64,000 nucleotides of DNA from Paramarasmius palmivorus (lineage: Eukaryota; Basidiomycota; Agaricomycetes; Agaricales; Marasmiaceae): the NCBI GenBank assembly GCA_037176845.1, contig JAYKXP010000018.1, positions 62,001 through 126,000 on the forward strand. The letters run 5' to 3'. Every line of letters begins with the position of its first letter. Positions within the stretch are counted from its first letter, which is position 1. A program made the position numbers and the translations under genes. Positions 1-11,987 of the stretch are shown one piece after another. The notes under the pieces were generated by a model. It searched no databases. It was not told the origin of the DNA and saw nothing but the letters and a program-made list of their open reading frames with translations.

Positions 1-1
1 T

Positions 2-445
2 TACGCCACCAAAGGCGTAGAAGACTTCGCTACGCTAGGGGTTACCAAGCCGGTCAATAGGCTCATTTTGACCACGTCGTCGTTACAGGATGTGGGGAAA
101 TATTATACTGTGTTGGCACAGCAAGCGACGATTATACCGCTTACGGTTTCGGATAAGGATATGGTCGCGCCGCATCAGCAGACGATTTTGAGGGGGATCA
201 AGTTGGTTGGGACGGTTGTTTCGGGGAGGTATTTGCAGTGAGTAGATTTTTTGGTCGCTTCTTTTGGGACGTTGTTGAATGGGTGATGTTGGTGTAGGAA
301 GAAGATGCTGGAGTTTGCGGAACGTAATCATGTGCATCCTATTGTTGAAAAGTTCCCAATGTCGGTGGAGGGTATTACGGAGGCGGTGGATAAATTGAAA
401 GCAGGCAAGACGAGGTATCGGGGCGTGCTAGCTTGGGATCTATAA
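2..445 (+). CDS. Zinc-type alcohol dehydrogenase, C-terminal part (partial)
   Basis: This is the 3' end of a gene that enters from the left edge. Two exons are seen (2-237 and 298-445), joined over a GT-AG intron at 238-297. The reading frame contains PLTVSDKDMV, then ILRGIKLVGT, and ends GVLAWDL. That pattern fits the end of the NAD(P)-binding domain and the C-terminal tail of the medium-chain zinc alcohol dehydrogenase family, whose members oxidise alcohols or reduce aldehydes with NAD(P)H. The catalytic zinc ligands and the Rossmann glycine motif would lie upstream of the window, so substrate class cannot be judged. A quinone-oxidoreductase-like member of the same superfamily is the main alternative. 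Confidence 0.75.
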
Positions 446-799
446 GTGTAAAATAAGGCAGAACTCATGGAAACGTGTAAAAGTGTACTGTAGTCAATTT
501 TCAAAGGCTTTCTGTTTCTCGGTGATGACGGCGATGCCTATCAACGGCCCGGAATCCGGAACTATACCGTCCGCGTCAATGACGACGGCGACGTGGACAG
601 ATGCTTTGACAACGCAGACGACGATGACGACCAGTCTTTCTATCCTCTCACGACCATGTTCGTTCATTCAAGGAACCCTCCAATTGGCTTCGATGTAGCC
701 AACACGTGCGTTGTCCTAATTCTGGTGTCTTATCGCGTTCGGCCCTTGGATGAGTAAGGCAGCAGGCAGCTATCCGATTTACCTTCCCTTCTCACAGCC
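446..799. other. Intergenic, no supported gene
   Basis: No convincing coding signal is seen on either strand. A 71-codon open frame at 483-698 has no family resemblance and an unbiased composition. This stretch should hold the 3' UTR of the dehydrogenase and the promoter of the carrier gene that starts at 800. Confidence 0.5.
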
Positions 800-2097
800 A
801 TGACCTCTTCCCCTCCCCCGCAGAAAAAAGCATCTTCTCCGGTGGCAGAGTCAGAACCTCTGCTCGAGAACATCGAGACTCAGCAGAACTATGGAACTCC
901 GCACGCTGGCACTCATGATACGGAAGAGGAAAGCATTCCAGAAGCGGATCCAGACAAGAAACGGAGTACTGGAGAATTAGTCTTCTACGGTGTCTGTACA
1001 GTGGTTGTTTTGGTTCTACTGGCGCTTCTTATAAAAGGATTCATTGAGAATGATGATTTACATGTGAGTCTTCGTATCCCTCGAATGATAGGTGGTTTTA
1101 GTGACCCCGTTGGTCTGGCAGTTTGATTTTGGCAAGGCATTCAAGTCGGCTCTTGGTGGAGGACTCAGTGGTGCAGCTGGTGCGTATTATGATCTCGCAG
1201 CCTCGAACGCGTACTCATCACCTTATTGTAGCGATGGTACTCCAAGTGCTCACTCTCATGCCTTTGCGCACCGTCATGAATTACCAATACCGTTACGGCA
1301 CTTCGACTACGCAAGCCATTCGTACTCTCTACCGTGACGGAGGATGGAGACGTTACTACCAAGGCTTGGGTCCGGCTTTGATTCAAGGACCTGTTTCTCG
1401 TTTTGGTGATACTGCAGCCAATGTTGGCATCCTTGCCTTGTTGGACTCGAATTCGTACATGAAGAACCTTCCCAGTCCGGCGAAGACTGTGTTTTCGGCT
1501 ACTGCAGCAGCAGCGTTTAGGATGATATTGACTCCCATTGATACACTTAAAACGACGATGCAAACTCAGGGAAGAGAAGGTCTTTCGATCCTGAAGACGC
1601 GTGTAGGTTCAACTTGTCTTGGTCTCTTGCAATAGCCGATTTACATGTTTTAGATCCGTTTATATGGTGTTGGCACTCTATGGTATGGTGCTCTTGGAAC
1701 CGCTGCCGCTACTTTTGTGGGATACTATCCCGTACGTCGTTTTAATACTCACCTGTAAACCGGATCTGACGAGTATCCTCAGTGGTTTGGAACGTACAAC
1801 TATCTGAAAGATACTCTTCCCGTTCCAGACAAGACCTATCAAGTATTCCTGAGGCAAGCCTTTATCGGCTTCGTGGCATCAGTCATTTCCGACACAATCT
1901 CCAACTTTTTACGAGTCCTCAAGACATATCGACAAGTCAATCGGACAAGAATTGGATACTGGAATGCCGCCAAAGCGGTTATAAGGCAAGATGGTTATCG
2001 TGGGCTATTTGGAAGGGGGTTGAAGACCAGGATCCTTGCGAATGGGCTGCAAGGGTTGATGTTCTCCGTCCTTTGGAAGCTATTCTTAGATTTGTAA
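800..2097 (+). CDS. Mitochondrial-carrier-domain membrane protein
   Basis: Five exons are read: 800-1063, 1122-1179, 1232-1602, 1654-1731 and 1783-2097. The N-terminal 60 residues are acidic and hydrophilic, and are followed by one hydrophobic helix (VFYGVCTVVVLVLLALLIKG). The rest is carrier-like. PLRTVMNYQ and PIDTLKTTMQTQG match the P-x-[DE]-x-x-[KR] signature region of the SLC25 mitochondrial carrier family, and GWRRYYQGLG and GYRGLFGRGLKTRI match the repeat-end [YF]-x-G motifs. The family moves metabolites across the inner mitochondrial membrane. The extra N-terminal anchor is unusual for a classical carrier, so peroxisomal or outer-membrane placement is possible. The transported substrate cannot be inferred. 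Confidence 0.8.
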
Positions 2098-2284
2098 GTC
2101 GTCTATAATTGACCTGTACGCCAGATGTTGATAGTCCACAGATGGAACAAGAAAACGGAGTAGTCATATATACATAGAATGCATGGACAGATGTAGACTT
2201 CATGTTGGGCTATGCGATCACTGTCTTCCCGCTTCGTTTCCAGGGCCTTCCCGCATCAGTTGATCAAACGCAAGGCGCTGGAAG

Positions 2285-2421
2285 GCGCTTTATAAAGCTC
2301 GAGCTCGAGTGAGCCGTTTCTTCAGGAGCTAGGTCTTCTCCACACCCTCTTTCCGTTTCGTTTCGTTTTCGTTTTTTGTTTTTCCCCTTTTACTTCTTTC
2401 TTTTCGCGTTCTATTTTCAAC
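2285..2421 (+). promoter_or_regulatory. Core promoter of the ABC transporter: TATA-like box and CT-rich tract
   Basis: A TTTATAAAG box lies near 2290, followed by a tandem CTCGAG palindrome. A long pyrimidine tract (about 2340-2415, with repeated CGTTT units) then runs up to the start codon at 2422. CT-rich leaders directly before the ATG are common in strongly expressed fungal genes. The assignment is by position and composition only. Confidence 0.45.
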
Positions 2422-5400
2422 ATGTCGCGTCGCGCTGAGCGGACATCCCTCTACATTCCTTTCCTACCCCCGCGTGTCTCCTCTTTGATTAGAGGCGGCA
2501 ATGCATCCGATAACGAGCCAGACTCGGATACTGCCAGTCTATGGACTCCAGATGAACTTTCTCTCGATATTCAGGAGCAGGTCACAAAATTGGCTGCCGA
2601 GCTGACTACCGCCCCGGAATCACAAGGTCCAGTTGTTCTCAACCCCTTCGTCGAAAACTTGGACCCCGCCATGGACCCCAGATCAAAGAAGTTTGACCAC
2701 CACCGATGGATTCGCTCGGTCTTTTCGTTGGCCTCTCAAGACCCCGAACAGCAAGATATCACTCGTACAGCTGGTGTCAGTTTCCGAAACATGAATGTTT
2801 ATGGATTCGGCAAGGCGACTGATTATCAAAAGACTGTTGGAAACGTGCTGTTGGATGTTGCAGGTAGTGTGAAGGGATTGTTGGGGCAAGAGGGACACCG
2901 CATCGACATCTTGACTGATTTCGAGGGGATAGTGCAACCCGGGGAATTATTACTTGTGTTGGGTCCACCCGGAAGGTGAGATTTGCTGTGCTTGTCGGAC
3001 AGGATCTGTGATTGACTGATATCGTCATATCATATAGTGGATGCAGCACTTTTTTGAAGACTATTGCTGGCGATACCCACGGGTTCTGCGTTGACGAGAA
3101 CTCGAAAATCAATTATCAAGGTACGGTATCAACTCAATTGTGGGCTCCAAGCTAGATCATGATGTGTTGATTTACTTTTTTTGATATTGGTTGTCAGGCA
3201 TTCCTTACGAGACCATGCACAAAGAGTTCCGGGGAGAGTGTCTCTACAATGCTGAGCAAGATTGTCACTTTCCCAATCTCACTGTCGGACAGACCCTTGC
3301 TTTCGCTGCCAAAGCTCGTACCCCACATACGCGATTCACTGGTGTCAGCCGTGATGGATGGGCCAATCATATGAAAGACGTGGTCATGGCAGTGTTCGGA
3401 TTAACCCACGCAGAGAACACCAAAGTTGGTAACGACTTTATTCGTGGCGTTAGTGGAGGCGAGCGGAAACGTGTCAGTATCGCGGAAGCAGCCCTGAGCG
3501 GTAGTCCATTGCAGTGTTGGGACAATAGCACTCGGGGGTTGGATAGTGCCACTGCCTTGGAGTTCGTCAAGACCCTACGACTACAATCAAAGTACACCAG
3601 TGCTGCGGTCGTGGTAGCCATCTATCAAGCTAGCCAAGCTATCTACGATGTGGGTATCGCCTTGTTGGGAGATTGATTCCTCTAACTCAATGGCTTCCAG
3701 ATATTCGACAAAGTAACCGTACTCTATGAAGGCCGCCAAATTTACTTTGGTCGTGCGGAGGCTGCAAAACAATACTTCGTCGATATGGGCTTTGAATGCC
3801 CCGAGCGCCAAACCACTGCCGATTTTTTGACCGTACGCATCCATCACGCCGCTCTCGGCCCGGGGGCTCATCTCTTCCCTTTAGTCACTCACGAACCCGG
3901 CCGAACGCCGTGCGAGACCTGGATTTGAGCATCACGTTCCCCGCACTCCAGAGGAATTCGTTGTTGCGTGGAAGAAAAGTGATGAGCGCCGGAGATTAGT
4001 GCAAGAGATGGATCTGTTTAATCTACAGCACCCCGTCGGCGGTGAACAATTGGCCAAATTCCGTGCTAGCAGACAGAAGGCCCAATCCAAAGGAATGTGA
4101 GTACCTGCACATTTTATTGATACCCCAAGAGACTGAGCAACCGCGTAGGCGACAAGGCTCACCATACACCGTTTCATTACCCATGCAAGTTCGAATCTGC
4201 CTCTCCCGTGGGTTCCAGCGATTAAGAGGCGATATCGGCACTGTCATTGGACCAGCTATTGGGTAAGTATCACTTTGCGGTGCTCCATTATCCAAGCTGA
4301 CCGTTTCATAGCAACTTCATTCTGGCACTGATCATTTCATCCGTATTCTTCAACTTACCTGGAGATACAAGCAGCTTCTTTAGTCGTGGCGCGCTTCTCT
4401 TCTATGCCGTCTTAATGAACGGTTTCAGCAGTGCTCTTGAGGTGACACCTTTCCTTAATCGTGCTACATCTCGCTGAAATCCTACAGATTCTGACCCTCT
4501 ATGATCAAAGACCCATCGTCGAGAAACATGCTCGCATGGCCCTCATATCACCTGGCGCCGAAGCTCTTTCTTCGATGATTTGTGACCTACCATCCAAGAT
4601 AGCGACTGCAATCACCTTTAACATCACACTCTACTTCATGGCCAACCTTCGCCGGGAGCCTGACGCGTTCTTCATCTTCTTCCTCTTTTCTTTCGTCTGT
4701 ACCATGGCAATGTCGATGATCTTCCGTACCATCGGTGCAGTCTCTAGGACAATTCAAGAGGCTCAGGGTAAGCAACACCCTCGTTCTTAATGGCACAGTT
4801 ACTGATCATCTCTGTGATTCAGGTCCTGCCTCCATTGTCATGCTCTCTTTAGTCATCTACACCGGTTTTACCATTCCTGTTGGCGATATGCGACCGTATT
4901 TGAGATGGATCAACTTCCTCAGTCCTCTTGGCTACGTGTTCGAGAGCCTGATGGTGAATGAGTTTGATGGTCGCGACTTCCCCTGTGTCAGCTTTCTCCC
5001 CGCCGGTCCCGGTTATGATGAGCAGCCTCTTTCATCACGAATCTGCAGCACAACGGGAGCAACAGCCGGGAGTAGCGTGGTATCCGGAACGAACTATCTT
5101 GAAGCCACTTTCAAGTACACCAAGACACATTTATGGAGGTACGACTTTTCTGTCTGCGAACACGAACCGCATATCGCTGACCATGTGTATACAGGAATTT
5201 GGGCCTCTTGATCATGTTTGTCATTGTTTTCTGCGGAACCTACATTTTGGCCACGGAGTACATCACCGCTGAAAAATCAAAGGGAGAAGTTTTGGTTTTC
5301 CGGAGAGGACAAGCCCCTCCAGCTAAACGAAAGGACGACGAGGAGGCAGCCGTTCCCGCATTTCTAGAAAAGGTGGCCATGGATTACCCCGATACCTTCC

Positions 5401-7851
5401 CAGGAGCGATTCAGAAGCCAAATGCCGTGTATCACTGGGAAGATGTATGCTTCGATGTTACCATCCAAGGAGAATCGAGGAGAATTTTGGACAACGTAGA
5501 CGGATGGGTGGCGCCAGGCAAGCTAACCGCATTGATGGTAGGGCACTACTTGCTAGATGACTATAGAACGATACTAACACTAACTGGGCTTTCAGGGTGC
5601 CTCAGGTGCTGGAAAGACTACCCTGCTTGATGTTCTTGCAAATCGTGCAAGTACGGGAGTTATAAGCGGTTCCATGTTTGTAGATGGCAAACCAAGGGAC
5701 GACTCTTTCCAGCGTAAAACTGGTTACGCTCAGCAGCAGGACGTTCACTTAGCTACCTCGACTGTTCGTGAGGCTCTGACCTTCAGTGCACGCCTGAGAC
5801 AGCCCAGGCATGTGCCCGATCAAGAAAAGGTTGAATACGTCTCGGAGGTTATCCGGCTACTTGGAATGGAAGAATACGCAGATGCTATTGTTGGTGTACC
5901 GGGAGAAGGTAAGCCCATTGAAGCTAACTTGGCCGCCCGGTGACTCTAACACACCCTTAGGGCTTAACATCGAACAGCGAAAGCGACTGACCATCGGTGT
6001 CGAACTCGCAGCAAAACCCCAACTACTGCTATTCCTTGATGAACCAACCTCAGGTTTGGACAGCCAGACAGCTTGGTCAATTTGCACCCTTCTTCGCAAA
6101 CTCGCAAACAATGGTCAAGCCATCCTATGCACGATCCATCAGCCTTCTGGTCTTCTGTTCCAAGAATTTGATCGTCTTTTGTTCCTTGCGCGCGGTGGTC
6201 GAACTGTGTACTTTGGCGATATTGGGAAGAACTCAAGGACATTGGTCGATTACTTTGAGAGACAAGGCGCAAGCCCTTGTCCTCCGAAAGCCAATCCTGC
6301 GGAATGGATGCTTCAGGTTATCGGAGCCGCTCCCGGGTCTGTAGCCGACAAGGACTACGCTGAAGCTTGGAGGCAGAGTCCCGAGTTCGGTGCGGTCAAG
6401 AAGGAGCTGCAAAAGATGAAGCTGAAGTTGACAGGGCTATCGAATGAAAAGAGCGCACAACAGTCAGGCAACCGACACGACGAATTCGCGGCGCCGTTCT
6501 GGGTACAGTTCTACCTCTGCACACAACGTGTTTTCCAGCAATATTGGCGGTCACCTTCCTACATTTACTCCAAATTTGGGCTCAACTTTTTGACTGTCAG
6601 TGAAAACCCCTTGGTGGTCAATTCCTTACAGACTTACTGTTTGATAGGCTCTTTTGATTGGTATATCGTTCTCGGCTAAAAATACCATCCAGGGATTACA
6701 AAACCAACTGTTTGGTGCGTATTCCCCTTCTATGTCTTTTATGTATTACTAAACTCTTGAATAGCCGCATTGTGCGTATACCGAACTGCTCCTTTTTTGA
6801 CTGTTGCTAATATCCGAGCCCTCATGGTGTCCACAGCATGCTTTTCACTATGTGAGTAATGTACCTCCCTCATTACATTCGTCTAGCTCACGACAAAACG
6901 TCAGGTTCGGAAACGTCGTGAACCAGATCCTCCCTAACTTTGTCACCCAACGGTCCCTGTACGAAGTTCGTGAAAGACCATCCAAGATGTACTCCTGGAA
7001 GGTGAGCGGCCCGCTGCGAAGAATGATAGCATTCGAAACTAACCTCTGATTGCCCAGGCTTTCATGATTGCAAACATCTTAACTGAGCTCGCATGGAATG
7101 CTCTCATGGGCGTCATCATGTTTTTGTGCTGGTACTATCCGATCGGCTTCGTCAACAACATGAAGGAAGGTGCCACTGAACGTAGTGGTCTGATCTTCTT
7201 GCTCGTTCTGAGCTTCATGTTGTTCACGTCCACATTTGCGCACCTGTGTATCGCTGGAGTTGAGCTTGCGGAAGCGGCTGGAAACATTTCCTCGCTTGCT
7301 TTCTCATTGTGCTTCATGTTTTGCGGGTAAGTACGCCATATCAGTAGGTCTGGTGCCACAGTATCGCTAATCCTAATACATCAGCGTGCTCTCAACCCCC
7401 GACGATTTGCCCCGTTTCTGGATCTGGATGTATCGCATTAGTCCTTTTACATATCTTGTAGACGGGCTGGTTTCAACAGGCCTCGCGAACGGCGATGCAT
7501 CGTGCTCTGACATTGAGCTTTCTCGTGTCGAACCACCGAGTGGCATGACATGTGACCAGTATCTCAGCCCATTCGTGGACTTTGTAAAGGGCACGCTCAA
7601 GAACGGGGACGCAACCTCTGGGTGCGAATTTTGCCCCATTACTTCCACAAACCAGTTCTTGGATCAGATCCAGCTCTCGTTCGATCATAGGTACGATTTT
7701 TCACCTGTGTTGTCCTTGTGCGTACTGACATTTCGATAGGTGGAGAAATTTCGGTATCGTCTTGGTGTTTGTCGTGTTCAATATCTTTGCCGCGATGGGC
7801 CTGTACTGGCTCGCACGCGTACCCAAGGGTGCAAGAGGGAGAAAGTCATAG
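2422..7851 (+). CDS. PDR-type (ABCG) multidrug ABC transporter
   Basis: Nineteen exons give a full-size (NBD-TMD)x2 half-and-half pump of the fungal pleiotropic drug resistance family in the plasma membrane, which uses ATP to export hydrophobic compounds. NBD1 has the fungal Walker A variant [12 protein letters not shown] (Cys in place of Lys, split by the intron at 2976-3037), signature [13 protein letters not shown], and the degenerate Walker [15 protein letters not shown]2 has the canonical [39 protein letters not shown] and H-loop HQPS. TMD1 spans roughly 4150-5280 and TMD2 6480-7848, including the [13 protein letters not shown] segment before a membrane helix. The loop before the last helices holds six cysteines. 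Two very small exons (7 and 15 nt) fall in TMD2. The gene ends 20 nt before an inverted-repeat element. Confidence 0.95.
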
Positions 7852-7870
7852 TTTGTGTATGTTTTAGGAA

Positions 7871-8105
7871 TTATTGCTGTTTCGGAAATAGTTGGCGCGG
7901 CTCCCACGCTGAGTTTCTGTCGCGCATCATCCGCAAAAATCTTCGAAACACGATATTGAACTCAAATCTCACCCGTTTTCCCTAATTTTGTGCTCGTTGG
8001 AAAGCTGTAGTTGAGGAGAAGGGAGCCCCATACATGGTTAGTGAAGATATGTTGAAGATATCAGTGTACATACTAGGTACCTAGATTTCACTTGGAACAA
8101 GATAG
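7871..8105 (+). repeat. Left 235-bp terminal inverted repeat
   Basis: The sequence from TTATTGCTGTTTCGG to AACAAGATAG is the exact reverse complement of 8673-8907. I compared both arms base by base and saw no mismatch. It begins 20 nt after the ABC transporter stop codon. Confidence 0.95.
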
Positions 8106-8672
8106 TCACTGAAAATTGCAGTAAAAAATCAGAAAAAATGTATAGACCAAAGCCTGAGCAGGTGCACTAGGGTGCCCCAGGGTCGGGGTGGTTCATTGCG
8201 CCCAGATGGAATGCCCACACAGTAACATTTGGTAGTAACCATGCCTCTCATCTTTGAAGCAAGGTTTCTCATTCAATTCTTATTCATTTGCCTTAGTTTT
8301 AGGCTTGCTCGAAAGCGATTTATTAGTAGAAGGGAGCCCCGTGGTTTTTCTCCGAGATATAACTCTATGGATGCTTTCTGGATATACTATTCACAATTCA
8401 CTTGAAACACCATAGCTACCCAGGATGACATACTTGGACTCTAAGACTATGTAAATAGCAACATCTATGTGTTGGCTAGGGAGCCCCATTGCAGGTTTTA
8501 CGCAATAAATTTCCTGAACTAAGTACAGTTCACTATGCACATTGTGGCATGTTTGCAGTGCTGAGCATCTCAATCATGCATGATAGCTACATTGAGACTG
8601 GGGCGCCCTAGACTACCTTTCTATGCTGCAGACTGCATATTTTTCACAGCTTCTTACCTCCAATTTGAGTCG

Positions 8673-8907
8673 CTATCTTGTTCCAAGTGAAATCTAGGTA
8701 CCTAGTATGTACACTGATATCTTCAACATATCTTCACTAACCATGTATGGGGCTCCCTTCTCCTCAACTACAGCTTTCCAACGAGCACAAAATTAGGGAA
8801 AACGGGTGAGATTTGAGTTCAATATCGTGTTTCGAAGATTTTTGCGGATGATGCGCGACAGAAACTCAGCGTGGGAGCCGCGCCAACTATTTCCGAAACA
8901 GCAATAA
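8673..8907 (-). repeat. Right 235-bp terminal inverted repeat
   Basis: This is the reverse-complement partner of 7871-8105. It ends 24 nt before the stop codon of the MTO1 gene, which reads towards it. Confidence 0.95.
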
Positions 8908-8931
8908 CTTGGGTTTATTATCTGTGTACTT

Positions 8932-11843
8932 TTATGCCACTGCTTGCGCATGCTGACTCCTCCCGTGCGTCCGTTTGGCATGCCGAAGCAGACTAACAAC
9001 TGAAGTGGGTGTCATTCCCTCCATTCTTTTGGCAGCGCCCTAGAAACGACCAGACACGAGTTGGACAAGTAACGTATATATCAAAAATTGGAACTCACAA
9101 TGGTAGTGGGCCTGACCTTGAACAACCGCTCTCTAACTTCCGAAGAAAGGCCTTCCACTGTATAATAGTCCATATTCGGGTCTAAGACAAGCGATTCATC
9201 TTCCATAAAGTACCGTAGATCCGCTTCCTGGCGGAAGAGTTGGGAGTTGTAACGACCTGTGAACTTTCGTCAACCTACTGTATAAATCCGTCGGAGTGAT
9301 TGTCTCACCGTCAATGTCAATTCTTGAATAGATCGAAGGATCAATCGTCGATAACTCTGGAATGAGTCCCTGGAAATCTGCGGTTTTGATCTTGGGGTAT
9401 CGGAGCATCTCGAATGCGCTACCCAATGCACTTAGCCTCTCGATGTCTCGAAGGCTAAACCAGCTTACCTTCGATAAATACCATCCAACGGAACGTGGTA
9501 TCCATGATCTGCCCACCTCTGCGCAACCCTCAGCACAAGTAAAGTATACAGTCGAACTATTCACCTGAGGTGTCAACTTCACAGATTTCAACAGCTCCGT
9601 TCCTCGTTCTAGCGCCCGCTTCGTAGACTCAAAGACTGACCATCGATGGTCAGATATTACCCCTGCTTCACGTCCTGTAGCATGTTTCAGAACAGAATCT
9701 TGACATCGTAAAGCAAAACCCAAATACCCTTCTGGGTCAACCGCAGATCAGCATTATCGCTCCTCAGCGTCATCCTATACTCCGATCTTGATGTGAACAT
9801 TCGGTCTACCTTGCTTTGAGTACCGTCATTTCATTTCAATTCCTGAGGATGAACTTACAAGGTTCCTCTGTGCCTTTAACGATCAAATCATCTATCATGA
9901 CACCCGTGTAACCGTCAGCACGGGTAAGAACGAATGGTAGTCGATGTTGTGCAGCGAGCCCAGCATTGATTCCGGCGATAATACCTTGAGCTCCTGCTTC
10001 CTCGTAGCCTGTCGTTCCTGAAGAGACTGTCAGAGAGATGGGAACACGATGTGGGAGGTGGCGTACCGTTAATCTGACCAGCGAGGAAGAGGCCCTTACA
10101 CGGAAAAAAAGAATCAGAACATTCTGGCAAGCTACATCCAGCATCAAATAAGACTTACTTGTATCCTCTTCGTCTCCAATGTCGCTGAGACAAAGTTCAA
10201 CTGAACAGAATAAGAAACAAAAAAGGAAACATACGAAGTAACTCCCTCGCATCGATGTGATCATACTCAACCCCATACGCAGGTCGAACCATTTTCACGT
10301 TTTCTAGACCTGGGATAGTACGCATCATGGGCTCTTGCATCTCTTCTGGTAAGCTACATGAGATACCGTTGGGATAGATTACGTCTGAATTTCGATTTTG
10401 CGTTAGCAAATGGTTAGTATGCTGGGGAAAGGTGTACCTGAATCATATCCCTCCGGTTCAAGCCAGACATTATGACTATCTCGGTGACCGAAACGCAGAA
10501 TCTTGGCTTCGAGTGAAGGACAATATCGTGGGCCTATTCGTAATTCAGTAAAAGACATCGACACCAGCAATGGGAAAAGGAATAAAACACACCCTTCTTC
10601 GTTTCCTGTATGTGAACACAATTATGTATATTCTCCTTCACAATCCTATGGGTCTCCGGTGTTGTTTGCGTTTGATAACAGTTGATTTGGTTGTCCTAAA
10701 AACTCCTCTTAAAATCCAACTCCGCAAACCGGACGTCATTGGCACTCACCGCATTATCCACACTCCGGTTCAGAAAACTAAACGGTATCGGCTCTTTATC
10801 CCCAACCTGCTTCGTAAGGTTGGTGAAATTGATTGTCTTGCCGTCTAATCTGGCTGGAGTACCTGTTTGCAGACGCCCGAGTTTGAAGCCCGCTGCTTGG
10901 AGTGATGCTGAAAGACCAGTTGAGGGTGCTTCGTTGATTCGACCGGCGGGGAATTTCTTTAGCCCTGGATCAGAGTTATAACGGGTTGGCTGTGTTTGGG
11001 AGAAGAGACAAACCAATGTGGATTTCACCCGAGAGAAAGGTACCAGTACAGATGACGACTTGGGAGCAGCTGAATGTTTCGCCGGACTCTGCATTTCGTT
11101 GAGATTCGTTTTCCTAAGATTAAAACGCAAAACACACCTAACCGAACACCGGCAACCTTTCCCCAAGAGCCGTTCGACACGTTGGAATGATCAAACACCA
11201 AGTCGAAAACGCTCCCAGCGTGAATACTGAGGTTGGGGCTTTCCGCTAGCGCTGCTTGCATATGCTTCTTGTACAACTTCCTGTCAATTTGTGCTCGAAG
11301 ACCCTGGTAATAGGTTCCACTATGAGTAACGAATACGAACGAGTGGCCTTTCACAGGGTATGTCAGCTCACCCAAACAGCAGCTCCTTTGGGTCGGTTCA
11401 GAACGTAAAACTGGATCCCTGCCTTGTCTATTGCAGTTTAGAAATTTTAGTTTAGCCCGCACCAGGGAGAGAGAAAGAGAACACACCAGCAACCCTTCCC
11501 ATTAAGCCATCCAATGCGTCAATCTCTCTAACCAACGTGCCCTTCCCGACGCCTCCAATGGAGGGATTACAAGACAACTCTCCGATAGTATCCAGTTTCT
11601 GCGTCAACAAAAGCGTTCGGGCACCAGTTCGCGCGGATGCTGCTGCTGCTTCGCAGCCTGCATGACCACCTCCAATGATACAAACTGCAATGGGCATGGT
11701 TAGGAATAAAAAGCCTTTTCAGGTGCATCCGAGCCCTCACCATCATAGGCATTTGCTGTACCATCAGCAATGGAAGCGAATGTGCGCCGACATTGAGACA
11801 CGCGAAGGAAGTTCCAGAGTGCCCTTGAAGGACGAGGGAGCAT
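8932..11843 (-). CDS. MTO1: Mitochondrial tRNA U34 carboxymethylaminomethyl-modifying enzyme, MTO1/GidA family
   Basis: About 18 exons on the minus strand give a complete MnmG/GidA protein. With the GTP-binding partner MSS1/MnmE, this family installs the 5-carboxymethylaminomethyl-type group on U34 of mitochondrial tRNAs, using FAD and folate. The start at 11843 adds an Arg-rich, acid-free 34-residue leader ([20 protein letters not shown]...) that looks like a mitochondrial targeting peptide and is joined by an intron to the FAD motif [13 protein letters not shown]. Further marks are CNPSIGG, the redox-cysteine segment [27 protein letters not shown], and [19 protein letters not shown]. The tail [20 protein letters not shown] fits the tRNA-binding C-terminal helices. 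Exons 10 and 11 are very short. The stop codon at 8932-8934 lies just beyond the inverted-repeat element. Confidence 0.95.
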
Positions 11844-11987
11844 GAAAGAGTCGATTTTCGTTTTGGCGCTGGTTGTTCGGGATCCTAAGCGCTTCAGAAG
11901 TTACAATCCTCTCCGAGATTTAACGACGATTAAGCTACTATTACACGTATTCTAGGAATACATATCTTTATCAGTGGATTATACAAT

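Larger units (their letters stand above)
7871..8907. mobile_element. Non-autonomous inverted-repeat (foldback/MITE-like) DNA element, 1037 bp
   Basis: Two perfect 235-bp inverted arms flank about 567 bp that encode nothing recognisable. The interior holds diverged copies of the inner arm: an AAGGGAGCCCC block near 8330 followed by ATTCACTTGAAACACCATAG near 8395, and another GGGAGCCCC near 8480. This suggests the interior grew from arm-like units. Perfect arms imply a recent insertion or gene conversion between arms. No clear target-site duplication is seen (GTTTTAGGAA on the left against CTTGGGTTTA on the right). The element occupies essentially the whole gap between the convergent ABC transporter and MTO1 stop codons. 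Confidence 0.85.

Noticed and set aside
483..698. 71-codon plus-strand open frame
   Set aside because: No family resemblance, Thr/Ser-rich by base composition only, and no splice partner.
4185..4205. GTTCGAATCTG, resembling a tRNA B box
   Set aside because: It lies inside a coding exon of the ABC transporter and no acceptor or anticodon stem surrounds it.
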